Of a DNA stretch of 64,000 nt, positions 11,021 to 20,031 are shown one piece after another. This stretch comes from Atrina japonica (taxonomy: Eukaryota > Mollusca > Bivalvia > Pterioida > Pinnidae). How positions within the stretch are numbered: the first letter of the stretch is position 1; each line of letters opens with the position of its first letter. A program made the position numbers and the translations under genes. The DNA is taken from contig BROG01000291.1 of NCBI GenBank assembly GCA_030159075.1, positions 447,501 to 511,500 on the forward strand, given 5' to 3'. The notes under the pieces were generated by a model. That model did no database searches, was not told the DNA's origin, and saw nothing but the letters and a program-made list of their open reading frames with translations.

Positions 11021-11687
11021 TGCTCAAGAAGGGAGGAAAACCCACTAAGAAAGTGAAAGTGGAAACCGAACAGAAGTGAATTTTTTGATACTGTTATCAT
11101 GTAAAAACGTTTACTGTCACAGACTCAAATAATCCGAACCGATCGATCTAGGACAAAAGCTAACGTTCTTTTGCTCCGTGGTGTATGGGCAAGATCAACC
11201 GTAGAAGTGAGACAAAGTGACAAAAGTTTATTTGCATGTTTCAAGACTGTTTCATAATGATGAACGTTTCAAAAAGTTAATCAGTTTTCAAGTTAATCAG
11301 TGTTATCAAAGTTAATCAGTGTTTCAAAGTTTATCAGTTCATTCTGATGTATTGTACATAAGAGGGACGGCCCTAATCCTCTGTCGACTATTTAAAAAGT
11401 TTTTTAGCGGGGCATGAAACTTATTAAAAATTGATCTGGTGTTTGTGTATTATAGCTGGGTATAAGGTGTACACGTTTAGACTACGCTTAGAGTCCTGCT
11501 CTAGTATCTGCAAGGTAGACACAAAGGTTTATAGAGTGATCAGGTGTAAAACACCATTAACAAAACTATGAGTAGAAGGATGCCAAGAGTAATAGTGTAA
11601 CACTTAGAGTAGAAGAGATACAGAGAAAATATAAGGGTATACAAAGGATCTATGTTTCATTGTATAGAACTGTTCTAATCAGTCATA
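11021..11687. other. Spacer with short GTTAATCAGT repeats, no gene recognised
   Basis: Between about 11265 and 11342 a unit around AAGTTAATCAGTGTTTC occurs four times with changes. The remainder, including CCTAATCCTCTGTCGAC near 11375, shows no coding pattern that I can support. Confidence 0.4.
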
Positions 11688-11727
11688 GGTTTCTTTTCGT
11701 AAAAGTTAGGTGGCCCTGAAAAGGGAC
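11688..11727 (-). terminator. Histone-mRNA-type 3' end signal, copy 1
   Basis: Read on the minus strand, a 16-base stem-loop (GTCCCTTTTCAGGGCC, 11727-11712) is followed by ACCTAACTTT and the purine-rich AAAAGAAACC (about 11699-11688). This matches the layout of replication-dependent histone mRNA ends: 6-bp stem, TTTC loop, ACCA-like flank, then a histone downstream element. One stem pair is mismatched. It lies about 47 bases after the stop of the small minus-strand gene at 11774. Confidence 0.7.
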
Positions 11728-11773
11728 GTTTGTATTTTAGGCTTTATATGCCATGGCATAAAAAGCATTTTGT

Positions 11774-11920
11774 TCACTTTCTCTGTCGTCTTTCTCTTTT
11801 TCTTTTTTCAAACTTCACGAGCTCAATCCATTCATCGATATTCGTTAGCCAGTCCACCCTTCTTTCCACTGTATCGGCACACACCATCCATTCTTCTTTT
11901 TCGTTTACTTCGCCCCACAT
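11774..11920 (-). CDS. Small Trp- and charge-rich protein (48 residues), unrecognised
   Basis: An open minus-strand frame starts at 11918-11920 and ends at 11774. It begins MWGEVNEKEEWMVCADTVER and ends in a very basic tail (KFEKRKRERRQRK). Five Trp in 48 residues and an acidic-to-basic charge gradient look like real coding sequence. A stop lies just upstream, so the start may be the remnant of a longer gene. A histone-type stem-loop follows at the expected distance. The function is unknown. Confidence 0.45.
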   Translation of the reverse strand: MWGEVNEKEEWMVCADTVERRVDWLTNIDEWIELVKFEKRKRERRQRK

Positions 11921-12065
11921 GTTTACACATTCAGGAATGATCAATCAATGACTATAGACTCTTAGGCATACAGAGGAGTGTGTGGCGTCACACATCGCGT
12001 GAGCGTTTCTTCTCCTTCTTGTTGAACATCGCGTAGTGAAAAACAAAAACAAAAAAACAAACAAA

Positions 12066-12422
12066 ATGGAGAATATCTATACAGAAGCTATTCATAGAAT
12101 TATTCTGTTACAACAGACGGCGTACTATGCAGTGTAATCGTTACTATTAGAGTCTACTGATGAAACTCAATCAGAGATGGAGGCAACTGAAACATCAGCA
12201 AACCTCACAGAAAGTCAGAGATCAATCGACCGGCAGTACCGACAGTGCTTAGACTATTTGTCAGTCCAGTATGTTTGTGTTAGAAAACAGATTAGAGCTA
12301 GTTTTCGTCAACTACAGATACCGATCATCATGACTATTAAGAAAAAAGACAGGTCGTTACTGAAAATGTCGTATAGAAAACGTCTTCTCATAAACCCTAT
12401 AACTCATTTTATTGTCTCATAA
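12066..12422 (+). pseudogene. Small protein with internal stop, unrecognised
   Basis: The frame starts ATG GAG AAT (MENIYTEAIHRIILLQQTAY), stops near 12136, and is open again from before 12177 to 12422. The open part contains DRQYRQCLDYLSVQYVCVRK and a basic segment. The last residues are encoded by the first unit of the 29-bp repeat. It has a helical, charged character and no family that I recognise. Confidence 0.35.
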
Positions 12423-12530
12423 ACCCTATAGCTCATTTTATTGTCTCATAAACCCTATAACTCATTTTATTGTCTCATAAACCCTATAACTCATTTTATT
12501 GTCTCATAAACCCTATAACTCATTTTATTG
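12387..12530 (+). repeat. Minisatellite, 29-bp unit, five copies
   Basis: The unit CTCATAAACCCTATAACTCA plus TTTTATTGT is repeated five times in tandem and is nearly identical (one copy has AGCTC). The homogeneity suggests recent expansion. It sits at the 3' end of the preceding reading frame. Confidence 0.9.
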
Positions 12531-12548
12531 TATACACTGCACATTCAG

Positions 12549-12593
12549 TTTAAAGTTTCTTTTTGTAAGATATAAGTGGTCCTGAAAAGGACC
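12549..12593 (-). terminator. Histone-mRNA-type 3' end signal, copy 2
   Basis: On the minus strand, a perfect 16-base stem-loop GGTCCTTTTCAGGACC (12593-12578) is followed by ACTTATATCTTAC and AAAAAGAAACTTTAAAC (about 12567-12550). It lies 26 bases after the stop of the minus-strand frame at 12620. Stem, loop, flank and purine-rich element are in the order used for histone mRNAs. Confidence 0.75.
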
Positions 12594-12619
12594 GTTGTTT
12601 TTGTAATATCTGCCATGAT

Positions 12620-12829
12620 TCATTCACAGAATCTCTTGTTAAACGTCGTCTCAGGCGAACATTCTTTTCCCTGATGAAAGTTCATATTAATCTTTCGTAA
12701 CTTCTCTTTAGTATCACGAATAATTTGACTGATATTATATACAGGTTCGATTAGAACAGGTTCGTTTTCTTGTTCCAGAGTGTACTCTATATTATACTCC
12801 TAGGCGTCTATCACTCTTTGCGTTTTCAT
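12620..12829 (-). pseudogene. Small protein with one stop, upstream of histone-type 3' end
   Basis: The minus-strand frame starts ATG AAA ACG (12829-12827), meets TAG after nine codons, then stays open to TGA at 12620. The open part includes EYTLEQENEPVLIEPVYNIS and a basic C-terminal region. Codon pattern and length look like a real gene with a single nonsense change. The family is not recognised. Confidence 0.4.
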
Positions 12830-12845
12830 TGATTGAATCACGTTA

Positions 12846-13179
12846 CCAACGACGCATAGACCAATCATCAAAGATGTCAAAGTTGACGAGACGGAGTACG
12901 TACGTCGCGTGCGCTATACTGCTCATAGAAAAAGCCGTGCGCGTCTCATTTCACTGCGCTTCATTCCAGAAGACTTCATCAACGAACATGTATTTAGACA
13001 GTGAAAAGTTTTGGGCGAGTAAGCCGAAGTTCATACTGGACAAGTTGAAGACGGCCTCCCAAGAGTGGGAGTATTTCGAGCAACAGGAGGCCGGATTGGA
13101 AAGATGGTGTAGAGTTGCCGAGGCCTGTGCGGCAGTTGCCAGAAGGCCAAAGAAGATGGTCAGCTGCCGGTGCCTTTAA
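12846..13179 (+). pseudogene. Coding-like region in two frames, ends in TAA before a histone-type stem-loop
   Basis: From about 12846 one plus frame reads PIIKDVKVDETEYVRRVRYT and on to FINEHVFRQ, stopping near 13003. The neighbouring frame then reads KFWASKPKFILDKLKTASQ and continues EWEYFEQQEAGLERWCRV, closing with TAA at 13177-13179. This looks like one gene with a frame change near 13000. GC content is above that of the surroundings. The protein is not a histone: no core-histone fold residues or H1-type tail are visible. The family is unknown. Confidence 0.4.
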
Positions 13180-13210
13180 GGCACAGGGTTTTTAAAACCC
13201 CAAAACAAAC

Positions 13211-13250
13211 GGCCCTCTTAAGGGCCACCCAACTTACATGAAAAGAAACC
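13211..13250 (+). terminator. Histone-mRNA-type 3' end signal, copy 3
   Basis: A perfect 16-base stem-loop GGCCCTCTTAAGGGCC is followed by ACCCAACTTACATG and AAAAGAAACC at 13241-13250. The layout and the flanking bases match copies 1 and 2 on the other strand. It starts 31 bases after the TAA at 13179. Two further palindromes (GTGCCTTTAAGGCAC and GGGTTTTTAAAACCC) lie just before it. Confidence 0.75.
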
Positions 13251-13620
13251 TTAACGGAAAGTATGCAGTTTTTGTATGTGTTGTGTTATACTATAGTGGT
13301 AAGTCTAACCTATAGTAAGTAAATGTGAGCATTCACTAGTTCTTTTACTTGATCGATAAAATTTTATTACATAGAAATTCAAACTAGTCCATTCTAAAAA
13401 TAATAACTTTAAAAAACTTGAGAATAAGTTCAGTTAGACCTCTGAGAGCTCATTTGGCATCCGAAGCTCGAAGAGTCAATATCGTCAGAAAAAATCCTCT
13501 GGATAAGTGTTTCAATTTTTTATTTTATATACAGTAGTACAAGAAACAATATAAAATAATACAGATACTGTTTTCACTGTCTGAACTTTCATACTTGTTG
13601 AAACGATGTAAGTGAACAAC
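13251..13620. other. AT-rich spacer without recognised gene
   Basis: No open coding-like frame, repeat or clear signal was found in this stretch. It separates the stem-loop from the short repeats that follow. Confidence 0.4.
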
Positions 13621-13624
13621 TTCA

Positions 13625-13855
13625 TACGTCACAGCTTGGTCACTTTGTCACTTGTGTGACTTGTGTCACTTTGAGACTTCATAACATAGAACGTTGCACA
13701 CGTTGCAAACTTTTAAACATGAAAACGACACAAACACTTGATCACTTTGACAAACTTTGAGAACGGCACACACACTTGATCACTTTGGCAAACTTTGAGA
13801 ACGACACACACACAGTTTATCACTTTTGCAAACTTTGAGTACGTTACACACTTTC
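13625..13855 (+). repeat. Degenerate tandem repeat, about 50-bp unit
   Basis: The unit around ACTTGATCACTTTGACAAAC, then TTTGAGAACGACACACAC, occurs three to four times, and shorter CACTTTGTCACTTGTGTGAC motifs precede it. The copies are imperfect. Confidence 0.7.
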
Positions 13856-14009
13856 ATGTTCGATGTATCTCTCTCCTGTCGTGAAATTAGTCAGTCCCTG
13901 AAAAACTAGATATCCCATGATTCCATAGCCAAGATGGCTACCCTCCCTATACTTCCTGTTTCATTACTCCCCCCTCTGGTTTAGTGCAAACAACCCATAT
14001 AGATTAATT

Positions 14010-14345
14010 TCCCCATTTTGTTCCACCCCTATAGTCTATATAGAGTAATCTGCCCTTTGTTCTACAGTCTATACAGAGTGATGTTTCACCTATAGAGTCT
14101 ATGCACAGTGATCTCCCCTTTGTTCCACCTATACAGAGTAATCTCCCTTTTGTCCTACTCATACAGGCTATACAGAGTGATCTCCTTTGTCTCATCTACA
14201 CAGTCAATACACAATGACTTCCCATTTGTCCTTCTCATACATTCTATACAGAGCGATCTCCCCTTTGTCCCATCCCTACAGGCTATACAGAGTGATCTTC
14301 CTTTGTTCCACCAATAGAGTCTACAGGGAGCGACCTCCCTTTGTA
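14010..14345 (+). repeat. Degenerate tandem repeat, about 30-40 bp unit
   Basis: The motif CTATACAGAGTGATCTCCC plus TTTGTCCCACC recurs about nine times with length variation. The open frames across it on both strands are by-products of the repeat. Confidence 0.8.
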
Positions 14346-14589
14346 CATACTCATAACTCTACAAGTCTTAGTACAAGAATAACATGTTCAAGCTTGATTC
14401 TAGCTCGGCCTACCGCTTCTCGCGCTTGCGCACTTTATACAGGATTGTTAACCACTCCGACTGTGGCGACACCTACTGCTGGTTTCACAAACCTGGAAAA
14501 AACCCAAAGTTTCGGTTCTAAAAATAGATTCACTCTCAACCTAAAATTGAAAAAACCCAACTTCTCTCTCTAGCCGTTGACTTTTCGTG

Positions 14590-14900
14590 AGCTCACGTGA
14601 CCTCTCGTGATCTCTCGTGACTCCCGACCTCTTGTAACGAAGGCTCTCATTGGCTCGTTATCCAAGATGGCCGCCCCCACAACCTTTCACTTACGGCCAT
14701 AGACATGCCTCCAAGCTCAACAATTGACTCTTTCTCCTTACTACCATGACAACAGGACCTCCTCACTTCCGGTATGACACACATCCGGTTATGACGTCAC
14801 ATGCGGCTCCATATCGCAGGTTCAAATTGACCCATCAGAAGCCAGCATTCTGATGACGTCATCAAAAACCGTTAAAGCGCGGCAAATTTGAAACTGCGCG
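14590..14900. promoter_or_regulatory. Promoter-like cluster: E-box, YY1-, ETS- and CRE-like sites
   Basis: Within 310 bases are CACGTG (about 14595), a YY1-like CCAAGATGGCCGCC (about 14661), ETS-like CACTTCCGGT (about 14764), and two CRE-like sites, ATGACGTCAC (about 14791) and the palindrome ATGACGTCAT (about 14853). The region is more GC-rich than its neighbours. It ends at the right flanking repeat. Such a cluster is usual for promoters in animals; the gene it would serve is not clear. A second YY1-like site lies at about 13930. Confidence 0.4.
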
Positions 14901-14914
14901 CTATGGAGCTGCCT

Positions 14915-15630
14915 ATTACTACTGATATGATTATAAAATCTTGTGATTATAAACATCATTTCATCGATATTAGATTTCTATGCGACAGAGCAGTATTATA
15001 CACTTACGCTATACTTCCAAACAGTAGCCTTAAATTTCTAGGACAATACGTGTACATGTAAAACATTTTCTCGACTTCAAAGTCTGTCGCGAGTTTCGCA
15101 TCAGTTAAGATCACGTGAATTAGGAATGACACAACTTCTATGTCCAAGTTCACAGACAGATCTTGCAAATACACAGTAAGGGAAACTAGACCAAAATCAT
15201 TTGCATATTAATCGTGCGGAAGAATTGTGAAAAGTCCAGTCTACCGCTTTTAATGTCAATTCTAATACAAGAGTATAATGGTAAAAAATAATTGACATTC
15301 TAAAGAAAATTTATAATATCTTGAAATTCATAAAAGACGCCGAACTTACCTTTATTAGCAAATGTTTCAACAGGTCTTGTAGACCTATATTTTTCAGCGA
15401 ACTGTTACTATATTTTCGTCATTTTAAAAGCAAAAATATACGAATAAAAGTGTGATTTGGAATTTTCAATCTTGAAATTGAGTTTATGTTGCTGAAATGC
15501 ACATACATGTGTAATTTTGCGTCAATATAATGTGTTATTAACCCCATAATGCAAAATGTGCTTTGACTTGTTCCCGATTAACAGCTTAGCATAACATAAC
15601 TGCGTTGATGTTCCATCAACTCGTAAAAAT
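14915..15630 (+). repeat. Flanking repeat, right copy (left end missing)
   Basis: The first about 480 bases match the left copy at 4740-5212 in the same orientation. The following about 240 bases, down to GATGTTCCATCAACTCGTA near 15626, match only the lone copy at 55670. The right copy therefore lacks the outer left part that the left copy keeps, and has the right end that the left copy lacks. Confidence 0.88.
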
Positions 15631-15875
15631 CACCAGCATTTAGGGAAAATATAGAACGTAGCTCTCAATAGTTAGACATGAAAATGTGGAACTTCTATTT
15701 CATAATTTATTTATATACTGGGTACGATTTGATCAGACGTTTCGCACCCAAAATCCATAGGGTACGATTCGTTTTTCTTTGGGTACGATTCGTCTTCGAT
15801 ACGAAACGTCTTTGGCGCGAAACAACCAGCATCTTCGTCGATACGAGTACGCCGAAATTACTGTTCGTAAACAAA

Positions 15876-15894
15876 ACTGCAAAGCATTGTGGGA
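15876..15894 (-). promoter_or_regulatory. ZNF143/Staf-like promoter site
   Basis: The minus strand reads TTCCCACAATGCTTTGCAG, a close match to the Staf/ZNF143 consensus in animal promoters. It lies in a CG-richer stretch (15700-15960) with repeated GGGTACGATTCGT motifs. This region could be the promoter of the downstream candidate exon at 16138, or of the scramblase 5' non-coding exon, which must lie upstream of 26993. Confidence 0.45.
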
Positions 15895-16137
15895 ATAAAG
15901 CGCGTCACACTCGGGACACTTTGACCCGTTTGTTTCTATAGGTAAAAGACGCCGGCTTTGCAGACATTGCCAGATCAACTCAGGAAGGAAGAGGAAGTTA
16001 AAGGTTGGTATGCAAATAATTATGCTGTGGAAGTACTGTTTTTGACACATAGTTGAGTTGAAATATTAAGATCACACCTTTTACAAGATACGAGTTCCTG
16101 AAGTTGACGTTTTCTAAATTCTATTATTAAATTCAAA

Positions 16138-16265
16138 ATGGGGTCATTAGACTCGATACAAGACTACAAGTTGATCAACATAGGCGTTGGTCTAGCGAAT
16201 CAAGAAAACGTGGAACGGATATTCCTTTTTGATCAACGTTCCGAGGAAACGTGTACCATTTCTAG
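16138..16265 (+). CDS. Candidate first coding exon of an unrecognised gene
   Basis: ATG at 16138 opens a frame starting MGSLDSIQDYKLINIGVGLA, followed by NQENVERIFLFDQRSEETC. It reaches a plausible donor (TCTAG/GTACAG) near 16265 and a stop two codons later. The residue make-up looks like protein, and the upstream 250 bases look like a promoter. I could not find a following exon in matching phase, so the gene is not established. It might be a decayed or retro-copied fragment. Confidence 0.35.
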
Positions 16266-17048
16266 GTACAGATAGTTAGTTTTATGTGAAATTTCAAGTT
16301 TTGTGTCATCTTAAGAAGCTCTCACTAACACGGGTATGACCGGTTGTGAAGTAAATAGGCCCAACTATAAGAGATTTCGCAATACGAAGGCGACCATTAC
16401 ATTATATGTCACATGAGAAACTGTCATTTTTGTCTGCAATGGAGATTTCTCTGGGGACTCACCATCATTAGAAAATAATTTTTCAGAAGAAAATTTATAT
16501 CACAATCTACAAATAATAACTAAATTAACAAAATGAAGCATGTTCTAGCAATTTATAGATCTTATAGTTATAGACTCACTGTACATGTACTGGTCAGCGA
16601 CCAATTCTCGCCAACTGTTTTTAACTGGCATGGAATAGGCAAATGTGTGCAAGCTTTTACCATTTTTTTGTCTTTCCTGAACAAGACACTATTCTCTGCA
16701 GTGCTGAACAAAAAGAAAAAGTAGTTTCTCTGAGAAACTAGAAAATATCGTATGAAAAAGGAAATGTTGGCGAGAATTGGTACTCTGTGAGAACTTGTCA
16801 CTAACCAGTATTGTTTCCTCATCTATACAAGGAGGGGGTGGGATCATACCAAAGGTGACATAATAATTAGAATATAACCTGATTTCTCTACCTCAAGGTT
16901 GGGGAACTTCTGTTTCGAGGGACAAACTCCGTCCTTTAATATATTTATAAGCTTTATTGATTCAAATTGTTTGCTTTCAAAATTATTTTAAATCTGATGA
17001 TGCTGAACCATGAAGTTAGTCTTTTTGGAAACTGCCATTTTCTCATAG

Positions 17049-17171
17049 TATTCCCTGAAAGACTATGCAGAATACCTCCTTGATGACCCTCCTGAGAATA
17101 TTAAAGAAGTGTGGGGGTGGACTGTTAGAAAAGTGGTTAGGAATAGGATAGAATCTATATCTCTACTATAA
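17049..17171 (+). CDS. Candidate terminal exon of an unrecognised gene
   Basis: After an acceptor-like TTTTCTCATAG, a frame reads YSLKDYAEYLLDDPPENIKE, then VWGWTVRKVVRNRIES, and closes with TAA at 17169. Composition and the acidic, aromatic pattern are coding-like. The phase does not match the best donor of the exon at 16138, so joining the two is not supported without another exon or a different donor. Confidence 0.3.
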   Translation, partial: YSLKDYAEYLLDDPPENIKEVWGWTVRKVVRNRIESISLL

Positions 17172-17289
17172 AACTGTAGTCTACTGTGTAATATATAAAT
17201 AATACAAATTACAAACATATTTTAGGTTTCTCAACAGAATATTAAAGAAAATTGTACGTTGTATTCTAAAAATATGTCTCATGAACTAT

Positions 17290-17905
17290 CAAGTCTTTAG
17301 AGTCATGGAATTTTCTCATCATCTGTATAACTTATAAAATATAATGTTTTCATCTTTATGATTAATGAAATAGAGTATTCTCATCTGTATGACCTATAAA
17401 ATAGAATGTAGGATGTTCTCATCTGACATCATCTGTATGACCCAAGATAAAATGTTCTCATCATTTGTATGACTTAAAAATAGAATGTCCTCATTTGTAT
17501 GACTTAAAAATAGAATGTTCTCATTTGTATGACTTAAAAAATAGAATGTTCTCATCATTTGTATGCCTTAAAAATAGAATTTTCTCATTTTTATGACTTA
17601 CATGTAGTTATAGAATGTTCTCATTTGTATGCCTTAAAATAGAATTTTCTCATTTTTACGACTTAGAAATAGAATGTTCTCATCATATTTATGACTTGAA
17701 ATACATGTAAGATGTTCTCATCTTTATGACTTAGAAATAGAATGTTATAATCATTTATATGACAAAATACATGTAGGATGTTCTCATCTTTATGACTTGG
17801 AAATAGAATGTTCTCATCATCTGTATGACTTAAAATACATGTACAATTGTAGGATGTTCTCATCTTTATGACTTAGAAATAGTGTGTTTCTCATCTGTAT
17901 GACTT
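17290..17905 (+). repeat. Minisatellite, about 30-35 bp unit with TAGAATGTTCTCATC
   Basis: The core TAGAATGTTCTCATCATTTG plus TATGACTTAAAAA is repeated about 18 times with variable length. The short minus-strand frame across it is a repeat by-product. Confidence 0.85.
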
Positions 17906-18514
17906 AATTAACAGAAGAGCCCATTGTTTTTCAGAGGTTGATGGGTTAATCATCTGACAGAGTCTGTCAGATCTACCCATATCTTTAATTACATGTACAT
18001 AACTGTTTCATCCTGTTAGCCTTTCATATAACTTTAAAAAAAAATTGACAGGGTTTGGGGATTTTCCACACTCCTATGGGAATGGGGCATGGGCCTTTTA
18101 CATATTGTAAGTTGGGAATTTTAGCAACATTTTATTGAAATTGAGAAATCCAGAAATACACAAATCTATGTGACAACATAATCTCTTCAAGTTCATTGTC
18201 ATTTTACTTCAGTTGGGTAATTTTGACTGCAAAATAGGGAAAAAATTATCAATTTTGCATTGGGAATGTGGTCTTATTTTTGAGGTGAAATTTAAATCCC
18301 TGTAAGAACTAAGATGTTCATCCTGTTTAAAGTTTATTAATATATCAATGATTTAGCATATAATGTGTTGATGTACAAGTGTAGGAAGTGTTTAGTCATT
18401 TTAGTTGTATATATGTAGCTGATACCATGTGTTGATCATGTGACATCATTTGTGTAAGCACATGTACATTGATCCATAAGAGCCCCATTTCTCCCCTTAT
18501 TACAGGGGACAGGC

Positions 18515-18516
<2 letters not shown>
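17906..18516. other. No gene recognised; fragment of a short MITE at its start
   Basis: GCCCATTGTTTTTCAGAGGTTGATGGGTTAA split around 17920-17950 matches one end of the ~95-bp palindromic MITE described at 52391. The remainder is AT-rich sequence with no feature I can support. Confidence 0.4.

Positions 18517-18546
<30 letters not shown>
18517..18546 (+). repeat. (TA)n microsatellite
   Basis: About 14 TA units lie in a row after GGCTACA. It is a simple repeat. Confidence 0.95.
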
Positions 18547-18550
<4 letters not shown>

Positions 18551-18772
18551 AATAACTTAGTTGTCAACATACAGACAGAATAACAGGTTCCTGTGATTTA
18601 TCATACTTACTGTTAGTGGTACAGGTATACATTTGAAATAAAATTATATGTACATGTACCTGTTCCCCCCCACCGAGAATATCAGTCCAATATACCGCCA
18701 CATTTTGTTTTTCTTAATTTTGGCAATATAATGGGTTTGGCAGTATATCACAATCAAGGTTGACTTTTTATT

Positions 18773-19260
18773 TAACCTATTCACCCCTAGAGACACATTT
18801 AGAGTGGTGTAAGCAGGGCTCGAAATTAGCACTGGTCCACTGGCCTATGGCCAGTAAAAAATCTGTTGGGCCAGTAAATTTTTTGTCTGAAGTAGCCCAA
18901 TTGTCTAGTAGAAATTTGGGAAGAAAGTTTAACTGCATGCTGAAATAATGCAAATTTTATGGTTTAGTGTATATAAATATATCAATATAATCAATCACAT
19001 CCTTCAACAAATTGAAAGTATCTGATGTTTGTTTCAGCTACTTTTACATTTACCTTATTACTGCTTGAAAGCCTAATAAAGGACTAAAAAACTAACGAAA
19101 CTGATTTTGTTTTTGTCTCAATTTGAGTTTTTATTTCTGGCCAGAAGAAATGTAATAGGGCCAGTGAATTTTTTGTGCTACTGGCCCCATGGGTCACCTT
19201 GGAAAAACAGTTAATTTCGAGCCCTGTGTAAGTCTTTGATTTGCAGAAGACTTCAATTTT
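18773..19260 (+). repeat. Short MITE split by a CAGGG-ended element
   Basis: The left part (TTTAACCTATTCACCCC to GGTGTAAG, ending 18813) and right part (TGTAAGTCTTTGATTTGCAG to about 19260) rejoin into the ~95-bp palindromic MITE seen at 36203, 52391 and 62802. This shows the empty site of the inserted element. Confidence 0.75.
18814..19226 (+). mobile_element. Non-autonomous TIR element with CAGGG ends, 413 bp
   Basis: It begins CAGGGCTCGAAATTAGC and ends TTAATTTCGAGCCCTG, forming inverted ends of about 15 bp. TGTAAG is present on both sides (18808-18813 and 19227-19232) as a 6-bp target duplication. Inner repeats GGGCCAGTAAATTTTTT and its complement-like partner give a palindromic look. 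There is no coding capacity. The superfamily is not assigned: CAGGG ends recall hAT elements, but hAT makes 8-bp duplications. Confidence 0.8.
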
Positions 19261-19424
19261 TGGTTGGCACACACACTGCACGCTATCAATTAGTATTTAC
19301 AGTACATCTATATCCGAAATGATGACAGATGTGTCTGTGAAAAAGTCTTTGTGGATGTGTAACTGGTGAAGGATTAAAGTTTTCATTAAAAATCAGTCAA
19401 AATATATATTTATGAATTATGCTA
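19257..19424 (+). repeat. Perfect 168-bp direct duplication, first copy
   Basis: This is identical base for base to 19864-20031, from TTTTTGGTTGGCACACACAC through TATGAATTATGCTA. The offset is 607 bases. The lack of any difference indicates a recent duplication or an assembly artefact. Confidence 0.92.
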
Positions 19425-19863
19425 CAAAATGCTCAGAACATTATGCAATTATTCACTGATATCTACCTCTGTGTACAGAAGGAACTAAATAATAAGTACA
19501 TGTGCATGTACCTACATGTTTAAAAAAAATCTGCAGTTAGGTATTTACTGAATAAGTCACATTTTTTATAGTTTGTTCTTCCATGCATGACAATATCGAT
19601 TTTGTTTCTTGGTATTTATCTTACATAATATAGGGGATTTAAAACCATTTTGATCTATAAATGTAATTAAAAGCTGCTTTTTTGAAAGTATTGATTAATG
19701 TACATGTCGTTCTATTTGACTGTTTTATAATTCTGAAAATACAGACATTATTTCCACATGCATATATGTACCATGTCAATTTTTAAATTGATTACCGGTA
19801 TCGGTTATACATGTTTACATATGTGTACTTATATACTAGCGAAAATAAAAACCACAAATTTGG

Positions 19864-20031
19864 TTTTTGGTTGGCACACACACTGCACGCTATCAATTAG
19901 TATTTACAGTACATCTATATCCGAAATGATGACAGATGTGTCTGTGAAAAAGTCTTTGTGGATGTGTAACTGGTGAAGGATTAAAGTTTTCATTAAAAAT
20001 CAGTCAAAATATATATTTATGAATTATGCTA
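19864..20031 (+). repeat. Perfect 168-bp direct duplication, second copy
   Basis: This is identical to 19257-19424. Flanking sequence differs on both sides. The 439 bases between the copies show no gene. Confidence 0.92.

Larger units (their letters stand above)
5213..14914 (+). mobile_element. Polinton/Maverick-like (adintovirus-like) locus, decayed, between direct repeats
   Basis: The core is a protein-primed DNA polymerase B and a penton-like capsid fragment, which together point to the Polinton/adintovirus group of virus-like DNA transposons. Accessory reading frames include AT-hook, BIR and CCHC proteins and a two-strand cluster of small genes. I could not find an integrase, packaging ATPase, cysteine protease or major capsid protein. 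Terminal inverted repeats, usual for Polintons, are not seen; direct repeats flank the locus instead. Nearly all reading frames carry stops or frame changes, so this is an old integrated copy. The boundaries are set by the flanking repeats and are approximate. Confidence 0.7.

Noticed and set aside
12846..13226. Histone gene upstream of the stem-loop
   Set aside because: The coding-like frames before the stem-loop have none of the conserved histone-fold or tail features; only the 3' signal is histone-like.
4650..15630. LTR retrotransposon with 0.5-0.8 kb LTRs
   Set aside because: The repeats are direct and the interior has a CCHC protein, but there is no reverse transcriptase, protease or integrase. 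The polymerase is protein-primed family B, and the repeat ends are longer inverted repeats than is usual for LTRs.
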